Assembly (NCBI GenBank): GCA_946478765.1
Contig: CAMLDH010000252.1
Location: 1 to 5,908 of the forward strand
Direction of reading: 5' to 3'
Length of the DNA: 5,908 bases
DNA from: an uncultured Oxalobacteraceae bacterium
GTDB taxonomy: Bacteria > Pseudomonadota > Gammaproteobacteria > Burkholderiales > Burkholderiaceae
Below the pieces are notes generated by a model. The model ran no database searches, was not told where the DNA came from, and worked only from the letters and a program-made list of their open reading frames with translations. Shown one piece after another: positions 1 through 5,768 of the stretch (its first letter is position 1; each line of letters starts with the position of its first letter). The position numbers and the translations under genes were made by a program.

Positions 1-899
1 CGCAGCTTGCCGGCATGGATGCCATCTACTTCGGCGCCGTCGGCTGGCCCGACACCGTGCCGGACCATATCTCGCTATGGGGCTCGCTGCTGAAATTCCG
101 GCGCGAGTTCGACCAGTACATCAACCTGCGCCCGGCACGCCTGTTCGACGGCGTGTCCTGCCCGCTGGCCGGCCGCAAGCCGGGCGACATCGATTTCATG
201 ATCGTGCGCGAAAACACCGAGGGCGAGTACACCGCTGTCGGTGGCGTGATGTACGAGGGTACCGATCGCGAGGTGGTGCTGCAGCAAGCGGTGTTCTCGC
301 GGCACGGCACCGACCGTGTGCTGAAGTTCGCATTCGATCTCGCGCAGCAGCGCGAGCGCAAGCATGTGACGGTGGCGACCAAGAGCAACGGCATTGCGGT
401 GAGCATGCCGTGGTGGGATGCACGTGCAGCGGAGATGGCGGCGCGTTACCCGGACGTGCGCTGGGACAAGCAGCACATCGATATCCTGTGCGCGCGCTTC
501 GTGCTGCAGCCGCAGCGCTTCGACGTGGTGGTCGCCTCCAACCTGTTCGGCGACATCCTGTCCGACCTCGGGCCTGCCTGCACCGGCACGCTCGGCCTGG
601 CGCCTTCGGCCAACCTGAATCCGGAGCGCAGATTCCCGTCGCTGTTCGAGCCGGTGCATGGCTCAGCACCGGACATCTACGGCAAGAACATCGCCAATCC
701 GATCGGCATGATCTGGTCGGGCGCGCTGATGCTCGATTTCCTGGACCAGGGCGGCAATGCCGGACGCAAGGCGCACGACGCCATCCTGGCCGCCATCCAG
801 AAAGTGCTGCTGGACGGTCCGCATACGGGAGATCTCGGCGGCCAGGCTTCGACGACGGAAATGGGCAAGGCCATTGCCGCTGCAGTGGAAAACGCCTGA
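1..899 (+). CDS. ttuC: Tartrate/D-malate dehydrogenase (TtuC/DmlA type), 5' end outside the window
   Basis: This is an NAD-dependent beta-decarboxylating dehydrogenase of the isocitrate/isopropylmalate dehydrogenase superfamily. Family members oxidise tartrate to oxaloglycolate, or D-malate to pyruvate and CO2, in the cytoplasm with a divalent metal. The frame is open from base 3 (Q-L-A-G before the Met at 15), so that Met is internal; about 65 N-terminal residues, including the first glycine-rich segment, are missing. Counting from that Met, visible family marks are the block DAIYFGAVGWPDTVPDHISLWG near the start, FRREFDQYINLRP (28-40) with substrate-binding arginines, RENTEGEY (65-72), and the signature NLFGDILSDLGP from N176 with metal-ligand aspartates D180 and D184. 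FEPVHGSAPDIYGKNIANP follows. The stop is TGA 897-899. Its resemblance to E. coli DmlA (YeaU), as I remember that sequence, is very close. Tartrate and D-malate specificity cannot be separated by eye. It is probably co-transcribed with the aldehyde dehydrogenase 87 bases downstream. Confidence 0.93.
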   Translation, partial: QLAGMDAIYFGAVGWPDTVPDHISLWGSLLKFRREFDQYINLRPARLFDGVSCPLAGRKPGDIDFMIVRENTEGEYTAVGGVMYEGTDREVVLQQAVFSRHGTDRVLKFAFDLAQQRERKHVTVATKSNGIAVSMPWWDARAAEMAARYPDVRWDKQHIDILCARFVLQPQRFDVVVASNLFGDILSDLGPACTGTLGLAPSANLNPERRFPSLFEPVHGSAPDIYGKNIANPIGMIWSGALMLDFLDQGGNAGRKAHDAILAAIQKVLLDGPHTGDLGGQASTTEMGKAIAAAVENA

Positions 900-903
900 T
901 AAA

Positions 904-963
904 GACAACCGCGGCGACAACCACAGCGACAACCGCGAAAAGAACGCGCTGGACAACCTGAAT
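904..963 (+). repeat. 12-bp tandem repeat between ttuC and the aldehyde dehydrogenase gene
   Basis: Units starting GACAACC occur at 904, 916, 928 and 952. The first three are consecutive 12-bp copies (GACAACCGCGGC, GACAACCACAGC, GACAACCGCGAA). A degenerate unit fills 940-951, so the register is kept across five units. The repeat starts four bases after the TGA of the dehydrogenase and ends before the ribosome binding site at 971. A unit of 12 is a multiple of three, but the array lies outside the reading frame because of the stop at 897-899. It may be a small variable-number repeat or the trace of a former longer C-terminus; no function is evident. Confidence 0.8.
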
Positions 964-970
964 TTTTATA

Positions 971-976
971 AAAGGA
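971..976 (+). promoter_or_regulatory. Ribosome binding site of the aldehyde dehydrogenase gene
   Basis: AAAGGA lies ten bases before the ATG at 987, in an A/T-rich stretch (960-980) unlike the surrounding GC-rich DNA. It supports the start at 987. Confidence 0.7.
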
Positions 977-986
977 TTTTCTGACC

Positions 987-2468
987 ATGTCTTTGACTCT
1001 TACCCGCCCTGAACTGATCAGGGGACAGAATTTTATCGATGGACAATGGCGCGACGGCCTCGGACTGGCACGCCACCACGTGACCGATCCGGCAACGGGC
1101 GAAACATTTGCCAGTGTTCCCGACAGCGGCGTGGCGGATGCCCAGATGGCAACCATTGCAGCACAAGCAGCCTTCGACGGCTGGCGTGCCCGCAGCGCGC
1201 GCGAACGTGCCCAATTCCTCAAGCGCTGGCATGCCTTGATCCTCGCCAATGCCGACGACCTTGCGAAGCTGATCTCGCGCGAACAGGGCAAGCCATTGGC
1301 GGAGGCGCGCGGCGAAGTTATTTACGGCGCGTCCTATGTGGAGTGGTTCGCCGAAGAAGCCGTGAGGACATACGGTGACATCATTCCCGAGCCGGTACGC
1401 GGGAAGAAGCTGATGGTCGTGAAGGAACCGGTGGGCGTTGTCGCTGCCATCACCCCGTGGAATTTTCCGCTGGCGATGATCGCCCGCAAGATCGCGCCCG
1501 CCCTGGCGGCAGGATGCACCGTCGTTGCCAAGCCGGCCGAAGACACGCCGCTGACGGCGCTGGCGCTGGTCAAGCTTGCGGAAGAAGCACAACTGCCGCC
1601 GGGCGTGCTCAACATGGTGACAGCGTCCAGGGAGAATGTCCGGGAAGTGGTCTCCAGCTGGCTGGACGACCCCAGGGTCCGGAAAATCACTTTCACCGGA
1701 TCGACTGCGGTGGGCAAGAGCCTGGCGCGCGACTCGGCCGGCACGCTCAAGAAGCTGTCGCTCGAACTGGGCGGCAACGCGCCGTTCATCGTGTTCGAGG
1801 ACGCCGATATCGATGCCGCCGTCGCCGGCCTGATGGCAGCGAAGTTCCGCAACGGCGGGCAGACCTGCGTATCGCCGAATCGCGTCTATGTGCAGGATGC
1901 GGTTTACGAAGAATTTGCCCGCAAGCTCGTCGCCCGCGTCGAGGCGTTGCGCGTCGGTCCGGCCAGCAGGGAAGATTCGCAGATCGGTCCGATGATCAAC
2001 GCCCGCGCGCTTGAAAAAATCGAGCAACACGTCCAGGATGCCTTGGCGCACGGCGCCGCCTTGCTGACGGGAGGCCGGCGTCTGAAGAACGACATCGCCG
2101 ACGGCCCGCACTATTTCGCTCCCACGGTGCTGGGCAATGCGACGTCCGCCATGGCGCTCGCCAACGAAGAAACCTTCGGCCCCGTCGTGCCGCTGTTCCG
2201 CTTCCGCGACGAAGAAGAAGTCATCCAGTCGGCCAACGATACGCCGTTTGGTCTCGCCGCGTACTTTTACTCGAGCGACGTCCGCCGCATCTGGCGCGTG
2301 GCCGACCTTCTGCAGACCGGCATCGTCGGCATCAACGAAGGCGCGCTGGCGTCCGAAGCGGCGCCCTTCGGCGGCGTCAAGGAATCCGGCTACGGGCGCG
2401 AGGGTTCCCGTTACGGCATGGACGACTACATGCAAACGAAATACCTATGCCAAGGCAACATTTTGTAA
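987..2468 (+). CDS. NAD-dependent aldehyde dehydrogenase, succinate-semialdehyde dehydrogenase group
   Basis: A 493-residue cytoplasmic aldehyde dehydrogenase, full length for the family, oxidising an aldehyde to its acid. Visible marks are the oxyanion asparagine N159 in TPWNFP, cofactor residues K182 and E185 in the KPAED block, the loop FTGSTAVGK (T237-G238-S239), the general base E260 in LELGGNAP, and the catalytic cysteine C294 in [10 protein letters not shown]. The glutamate of the KPAE block is the type that favours NAD over NADP. The arginine after the cysteine (R299, C-x-x-x-N-R) and the C-terminal block [23 protein letters not shown] followed by KYLC are typical of succinate-semialdehyde dehydrogenases such as GabD. 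Related semialdehyde substrates (glutarate or 2-oxoglutarate semialdehyde) are not excluded. The ATG at 987 has a good ribosome binding site; the stop is TAA 2466-2468. Its position between a tartrate/D-malate dehydrogenase and an aspartoacylase-like hydrolase suggests a catabolic operon rather than the 4-aminobutyrate pathway, since no transaminase is seen here. Confidence 0.93.
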   Translation: MSLTLTRPELIRGQNFIDGQWRDGLGLARHHVTDPATGETFASVPDSGVADAQMATIAAQAAFDGWRARSARERAQFLKRWHALILANADDLAKLISREQGKPLAEARGEVIYGASYVEWFAEEAVRTYGDIIPEPVRGKKLMVVKEPVGVVAAITPWNFPLAMIARKIAPALAAGCTVVAKPAEDTPLTALALVKLAEEAQLPPGVLNMVTASRENVREVVSSWLDDPRVRKITFTGSTAVGKSLARDSAGTLKKLSLELGGNAPFIVFEDADIDAAVAGLMAAKFRNGGQTCVSPNRVYVQDAVYEEFARKLVARVEALRVGPASREDSQIGPMINARALEKIEQHVQDALAHGAALLTGGRRLKNDIADGPHYFAPTVLGNATSAMALANEETFGPVVPLFRFRDEEEVIQSANDTPFGLAAYFYSSDVRRIWRVADLLQTGIVGINEGALASEAAPFGGVKESGYGREGSRYGMDDYMQTKYLCQGNIL

Positions 2469-2491
2469 ACAACAACAGGCACACCTTTGCC

Positions 2492-3466
2492 ATGAACATG
2501 CCGAAACATTCGCTTCCCGAGTACCCGATCGAAGTCAGCTTCCCCGACATTCGTCCCTACGCCGACGGCAATACCGGCATCCCCTACGTGTTCACCTTCG
2601 ACAGCGGTGTGCCGGGACCACACGTGATGATCAATGCACTGACGCACGGCAACGAAGTCTGCGGCGCCGTCGCCGTCAAGGGATTGCTCGACCTCGGCAT
2701 CGGTCCGCGCAAGGGCAAGCTGACGCTTTCGTTTGCCAACGTCGACGCTTACCTGCGCTTCGATCCGGCCAATCCGGACGCGTCGCGTTTCACGGACCAG
2801 GATTTCAACCGCGTCTGGACTGCGGCCGTACTCGACGACGCGTCGCGCGATTCATCGGAATTACGGCGTGCGCGCCAGATGCGCCCTGTACTCGATACTG
2901 TCGACTTCCTGCTCGACCTGCACTCGATGCATGAACGCTCGGCGCCGCTGTCGGTGTGCGGCCCGCTGGAAAAAGGCATCGCGCTGGCGCGCAAGCTGGG
3001 CACGCCCGGCTGGATCATCAGCGATGAAGGACACCCCGAAGGCCGGCGCATGCGCGACTATGCCGGCTTCGGCGATCCGGAGAGCGCGAAGAATGCCCTC
3101 CTGATCGAATGCGGTCAGCATTGGGAAGCCGCTGCGGAGAATGTCGCCAGGGATGTCACGGCGCGCTTCCTCGTCTTGCACGGAATCATCGACGCAGCGG
3201 ACCTGCCGTCCGATTGGCAACAGCACCTGCCCGCCGCCTCGCGCGTAGTGCGCGTCACCGCGCCCGTGGTCGCGTCCAGCATGGACTTCCGCTTTGCCGG
3301 CAACTACACCGGGCTGGAGACTTTCCCGGAAGCCGGTTCCGTGATCGGCTGGCGCGACGGCGAGCCGGTGAAGACGCCTTATCCGAATTGCGTCCTCGTC
3401 ATGCCCTCGCTGCGGCAGCTGCGGCCCGGCGTGACCGTGGTGCGGTTCGGGCAATTGCTGGCTTGA
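2492..3466 (+). CDS. Succinylglutamate desuccinylase/aspartoacylase family zinc hydrolase
   Basis: A 324-residue metal-dependent amidohydrolase of the M14-like AstE/AspA family. Members cleave N-acyl amino acids or related amides, for example succinylglutamate, acetylaspartate or N-acetyl-diaminobutyrate. Visible in order: the zinc motif H52-G-N-E55 in NALTHGNEV, a DFNR segment (D104-R107) like the substrate-binding DLNR/DFNR motif, the third zinc ligand H144 in LLDLHSMHE, and the catalytic glutamate E206 in LLIECGQHW. A beta-rich C-terminal part follows. All key residues are present, so it should be active. The frame also opens at an ATG at 2447, but that lies inside the aldehyde dehydrogenase gene and adds 15 unfamiliar residues. 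I chose the ATG at 2492, 23 bases after the preceding stop; the ATG at 2498 is possible. The ribosome binding site is weak (CAGG 2476-2479), so translational coupling is plausible. I cannot assign the substrate: this is not clearly AstE (no other arginine-succinyltransferase genes) nor clearly DoeB (no ectoine genes). Confidence 0.88.
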   Translation: MNMPKHSLPEYPIEVSFPDIRPYADGNTGIPYVFTFDSGVPGPHVMINALTHGNEVCGAVAVKGLLDLGIGPRKGKLTLSFANVDAYLRFDPANPDASRFTDQDFNRVWTAAVLDDASRDSSELRRARQMRPVLDTVDFLLDLHSMHERSAPLSVCGPLEKGIALARKLGTPGWIISDEGHPEGRRMRDYAGFGDPESAKNALLIECGQHWEAAAENVARDVTARFLVLHGIIDAADLPSDWQQHLPAASRVVRVTAPVVASSMDFRFAGNYTGLETFPEAGSVIGWRDGEPVKTPYPNCVLVMPSLRQLRPGVTVVRFGQLLA

Positions 3467-3503
3467 TCGACTTCCCTTTTCTTTACGTCTATCCCCTCCT
3501 TTG

Positions 3504-3540
3504 CGCGGACACGCTTGACTGCAAGCTGTCCGTGTTTTTT
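3504..3540 (+). terminator. Rho-independent terminator of the catabolic operon
   Basis: CGGACA (3506-3511) and GCTTG (3513-3517) pair with CAAGC (3522-3526) and TGTCCG (3527-3532) around an ACTG loop, with one bulged C at 3512. The stem can extend through G3505-T3533 and C3504-G3534. Six T residues (3535-3540) follow at once. It lies 37 bases after the stop of the hydrolase gene, the normal place for the end of this operon. Confidence 0.88.
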
Positions 3541-3702
3541 AAGTACCCACGCATAAAAAACTGTGAGATGGATGCGGTTCTGGCCGGATGCGATGCAAGG
3601 CGCTCGACCCGCCGCAGTGCGAGCACTGTAAGGGGAGAGCAACGCGGCAGCGCGCCGGCCAGAACCGCAGACACTCACAGTTTTTTATGCGTGGGTACTT
3701 AA
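3539..3702. repeat. Long hairpin element HP1: conserved 67-nt core between copy-specific inverted arms
   Basis: The outer arms 3539-3567 and 3674-3702 are perfect 29-bp inverted repeats (left begins TTAAGTACCCACGC). After a small internal loop (3568-3572 against 3670-3673) a second perfect 15-bp stem, TGCGGTTCTGGCCGG (3573-3587), pairs with 3655-3669. The core is 3588-3654, and its centre forms CAGTGC-GA-GCACTG (3615-3628). The same core occurs in HP2 at 5805-5871 with unrelated arms. The left end overlaps the last two T residues of the upstream terminator. Within the arms, AAAAAACTGTGAG and CTCACAGTTTTTT form the layout of a two-way terminator, so HP1 could also stop transcription from either side. 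It may be a non-autonomous mobile hairpin, a structured RNA or a terminator-linked repeat. I know of no named family matching it. Confidence 0.85.
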
Positions 3703-3787
3703 GTCCACAAACATTAACGCGAAGGCCGGCTTGCAGCTGGTGCGTATTCCTCTTTTGCGCATACCGGAAAACCGGGGCCAATGATGC

Positions 3788-3850
3788 ATGCCAAGTTATG
3801 TGTCGTTCCATGCCAGGTTATGCGTCGTTAATGTCAAGCTATGTGTCGCG
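3788..3850. repeat. Three imperfect 20-22-bp direct repeats upstream of tetR
   Basis: Units start at 3788, 3810 and 3831: ATGCCAAGTTATGTGTCG, ATGCCAGGTTATGCGTCG and ATGTCAAGCTATGTGTCG, each followed by 2-4 variable bases (consensus ATGYCARGYTATGYGTCG). Spacings are 22 and 21 bases, about two helical turns, so the units face the same side of the DNA. Two explanations fit. They could be binding sites for an activator or repressor of the downstream efflux unit, whose -35 box starts 18 bases further on. Or they could be a leftover insertion-sequence end: IS21-family ends carry several short direct repeats that bind transposase. No transposase gene is present. The repeat itself is clear; its role is not. 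Confidence 0.8.
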
Positions 3851-3868
3851 CGACGCCGGTCAGCGGCC

Positions 3869-3897
3869 TTGACGATCCCGGGATAGGCGCTTACATT
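3869..3897 (+). promoter_or_regulatory. Sigma70-like promoter of the tetR-efflux unit
   Basis: TTGACG (3869-3874) and TACATT (3892-3897) are separated by exactly 17 bases, matching the consensus boxes at five and four of six positions. Transcription would start near 3904-3906, inside the palindrome at 3898-3919 and about 27 bases before the tetR ATG. Confidence 0.65.
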
Positions 3898-3919
3898 AAT
3901 GACTCAATAGTAAGTTATT
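3898..3919. promoter_or_regulatory. Candidate TetR operator (22-bp palindrome)
   Basis: The half-sites AATGACTCAAT (3898-3908) and AGTAAGTTATT (3909-3919) match as an inverted repeat at 8 of 11 positions, giving the outline AATRACTYA on each side. The site directly follows the -10 box and covers the likely start of transcription. A TetR dimer bound there would block the promoter, giving autorepression of tetR and the linked adaptor gene. The assignment rests on symmetry and position only. Confidence 0.55.
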
Positions 3920-3931
3920 GGGATTTTCTGC

Positions 3932-4576
3932 ATGAACATGCCCTGTCCGCTCAAAAGCAAGCCCCGGTGGGCGCGCCGCAAGGATGCCCGCCCGCAAGAA
4001 TTGCTGGCTTCTGCACTCGACCTGTTCGTGGAGCGTGGCTATGCCGCGACGCGCCTCGACGATGTGGCTGCCCAGGCCGGCGTTTCCAAGGGAACGCTTT
4101 ATCTCTATTTCGCCAACAAGGAAGAATTGTTCAAGGCCGTGGTACGGGAAAATGTGTTGCCTGTCATCGGCAAAGCGGAAGAAACCGTCAGCCATTACGA
4201 GGGAGCGAGCGCTGATTTATTCCGTGAAATCATGATGGGCTGGTGGGAACGCATCGGCAATACCAAATTGTCCGGCATTACCAAGTTGATGATGGCGGAA
4301 TCGGGTAATTTCCCTGAAGTCGCGAAGTTCTACCATGAAGAAGTCATTTCGCGCGCCAATGCAATGATTATCGGCATGCTGGAACGCGGCATTGCACGTG
4401 GTGAATTCCGCAAGATAGATACGGCGCAAGCAATGAACATCGTGGTCGCGCCCATGCTCATGCTGATGATGTGGAAACACTCCTTCACTGCTTGCCGCGC
4501 GGAACCGATATCACCGCAAGAATACTTGCAGTGTTATACCGATCTGCTCTTGCATGGCTTGCTGAACGATAAATAA
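3932..4576 (+). CDS. TetR/AcrR-family transcriptional repressor of the adjacent efflux genes
   Basis: A 214-residue TetR-family regulator of normal length. The N-terminal DNA-binding domain spans about residues 20-67; the helix-turn-helix reads TRLDDVAAQAGVSKGTLYLYF (from T40) followed by the typical NKEELF (62-67). The rest is an all-helical ligand-binding and dimerisation domain with a methionine-rich stretch (PMLMLMMW) that may line a hydrophobic pocket. The first 18 residues are basic and may add DNA contacts. The ATG at 3932 is preceded by GGGA (3920-3923) at a suitable distance; the ATG at 3938 is an alternative. The gene lies 18 bases before an efflux adaptor gene and just after a promoter with an operator-like palindrome, so it probably represses this unit until a small toxic molecule binds it. 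The inducer cannot be told from the sequence. Confidence 0.92.
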   Translation: MNMPCPLKSKPRWARRKDARPQELLASALDLFVERGYAATRLDDVAAQAGVSKGTLYLYFANKEELFKAVVRENVLPVIGKAEETVSHYEGASADLFREIMMGWWERIGNTKLSGITKLMMAESGNFPEVAKFYHEEVISRANAMIIGMLERGIARGEFRKIDTAQAMNIVVAPMLMLMMWKHSFTACRAEPISPQEYLQCYTDLLLHGLLNDK

Positions 4577-4594
4577 ACAAACGGAAAAAGCTTC

Positions 4595-5749
4595 ATGTTC
4601 AAACGTCGCGCATTCTGGATCATTATTGTTGCTGCCGTATTGGCCGCAGGTGTTGGCGCTGCAGTATTGAAAGACCGCGCGCAGAAGCCGGCGCAAGCGG
4701 CGCAGGCAAGCGCGCCTGCCACGCTTGAATTCCTGCAGAGCGACATTACGCGCGTCAAGCAGAGCGACTTGCGGCAAATACTGGTTGCGTCCGGTTCGCT
4801 GCGCGCCATCAATCAGGCCGCCGTCAAGGCCAAGGTCGCCGGTGAAGTGCGCGAGGTACTGGTGCGCGAAGGCGAAAGCGTCAAGGCGGGCCAGGTACTG
4901 GTCAGGATGGATGCGTCCGAATACCAGGCGCGCCAGGAACAGGCCAAAGGCGCCTTGATGGCGGCCCGCGGCCAACTCGATATCGCGACCAAGACCCGCG
5001 ACAACAACAAGGCATTGCTGGCCAAGGGATTCATTTCGCAAAACGCATTCGACAATGCGGAAAGCCAGTATCGGATTGCGTTGGCCAATGTCGACTCCGC
5101 CAAGGGCGCGCTCGATGTGGCGCAAAAGTCGCTGGGCGACACCGTGATCCGGGCGCCGATCTCGGGCCTGGTCAGCAGCCGCACGATCCAGCCCGGTGAA
5201 AAAGTCTCGGCCGACAACCGCTTGCTGGATGTGGTCGATTTGCATCAGATGGAGATGGAAGCGGCGGTGCCGACCACCGACATCCTGAACATCCGGCTCG
5301 GCCAGGACGTGCAAATGACGGTGGAAGGTTTATCCACGCCGCTGGCCGGCAAGGTCGCGCGCATCAATCCCTCGACACAGGCAGGTTCGCGCTCGATCCT
5401 GGTGTATATCCAGGTCGATAACCCGCAAGGCGCGCTGCGGGTCGGCATGTTTGGCGAGGCGCAACTGACGCTGGCGAAAAAATCGGGCGTGCTGACGGTG
5501 CCGCAATCGGCGGTACAAACCAACGCCGGCAACAACAGCGTGTACGTCATCGAAAACGGCAAGCTGGAACAGAAGCCGGTGACGCTCGGCATCCGCGGCA
5601 ATGATGGCGAAGGCGCCGCAGTCGAAGTCATCAGCGGGTTGTACGATGGCGCACACATCGTCAAGAGCAATCTCGGCAATCTGCGCGCCGGGACCTTGGT
5701 CAGGTTTGCGAACGCGGCGAATGCGGCGGCGGTCCAATCGCCCCAATAG
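4595..5749 (+). CDS. RND-type efflux pump periplasmic adaptor (membrane fusion protein, HlyD/AcrA family)
   Basis: A 384-residue adaptor that in related systems joins an inner-membrane pump to an outer-membrane channel of the TolC type. Residues 6-25 form one hydrophobic segment after MFKRR, an uncleaved anchor or signal; there is no lipobox cysteine, so it is not a lipoprotein like AcrA. The first lipoyl half lies near 76-108 (VKAKVAGEVREVLV with VKAGQVLVRMD), and an alpha-hairpin coiled coil at about 110-180 is rich in Q, A and K. The second lipoyl half begins at T183 (TVIRAPISGLVSS, then PGEKVS). A beta-barrel and membrane-proximal part follow, with VGMFGEAQL (from V283) and LTVPQSAV (V302). 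The ribosome binding site is GGAAAAAG (4583-4590). The usual next gene, the pump itself, is not in the window: hairpin HP2 begins 19 bases after the stop. An ABC-type (MacA-like) partner is a less likely alternative. Confidence 0.9.
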   Translation: MFKRRAFWIIIVAAVLAAGVGAAVLKDRAQKPAQAAQASAPATLEFLQSDITRVKQSDLRQILVASGSLRAINQAAVKAKVAGEVREVLVREGESVKAGQVLVRMDASEYQARQEQAKGALMAARGQLDIATKTRDNNKALLAKGFISQNAFDNAESQYRIALANVDSAKGALDVAQKSLGDTVIRAPISGLVSSRTIQPGEKVSADNRLLDVVDLHQMEMEAAVPTTDILNIRLGQDVQMTVEGLSTPLAGKVARINPSTQAGSRSILVYIQVDNPQGALRVGMFGEAQLTLAKKSGVLTVPQSAVQTNAGNNSVYVIENGKLEQKPVTLGIRGNDGEGAAVEVISGLYDGAHIVKSNLGNLRAGTLVRFANAANAAAVQSPQ

Positions 5750-5768
5750 CCGCCTGCTAGGGCCCGTC

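Larger units (their letters stand above)
3467..3931. other. 465-base intergenic region between the catabolic and efflux units
   Basis: No credible gene lies here. From left to right it holds a pyrimidine-rich stretch (about 3470-3502), an intrinsic terminator (3504-3540), long hairpin HP1 (3539-3702), about 85 bases with nothing clear apart from a tiny CCGG-AAAA-CCGG hairpin near 3765-3776, three direct repeats (3788-3850), a TCGCGCGA palindrome (3846-3853), a sigma70-like promoter (3869-3897) and an operator-like palindrome (3898-3919). Open frames that cross it read through the hairpin arms and are not believable proteins. Confidence 0.8.

Noticed and set aside
77..961. A 294-codon + strand frame overlapping the dehydrogenase
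   Set aside because: It is a frame-shifted shadow of the TtuC/DmlA-type gene: arginine- and alanine-rich, without motifs, and running out through the 12-bp repeat.
966..2435. A 489-codon open frame on the - strand across the aldehyde dehydrogenase gene
   Set aside because: It mirrors a strong, motif-complete + strand gene and has no recognisable domain; long antisense frames are expected in GC-rich coding DNA.
3588..3654. The core as a REP unit of the RAYT type
   Set aside because: REP units are shorter (about 20-40 nt) with a GTAG-like tetranucleotide next to a hairpin. CTAG occurs in HP2 only and is not in HP1.
3539..3702. HP1 as an integron attC site
   Set aside because: attC sites keep conserved outer boxes (RYYYAAC and GTTRRRY) with variable centres. 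Here the centre is conserved and the ends vary, and no integrase or cassette is seen.
3539..3702. A CRISPR array
   Set aside because: There is one long palindrome, with no regularly spaced identical repeats or spacers and no cas genes.
3539..3811. A 90-codon - strand frame through HP1
   Set aside because: It reads through both inverted arms, giving near-mirror peptides on the two strands; this is a by-product of the palindrome.
3588..3872. A possible small protein starting in the HP1 core, with a CKA...QCEHC motif also readable in HP2
   Set aside because: Four of the five differences between the copies within this stretch change the amino acid, HP2 has a stop right after the motif, and the changes are better explained by base pairing. 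No ribosome binding site is evident.
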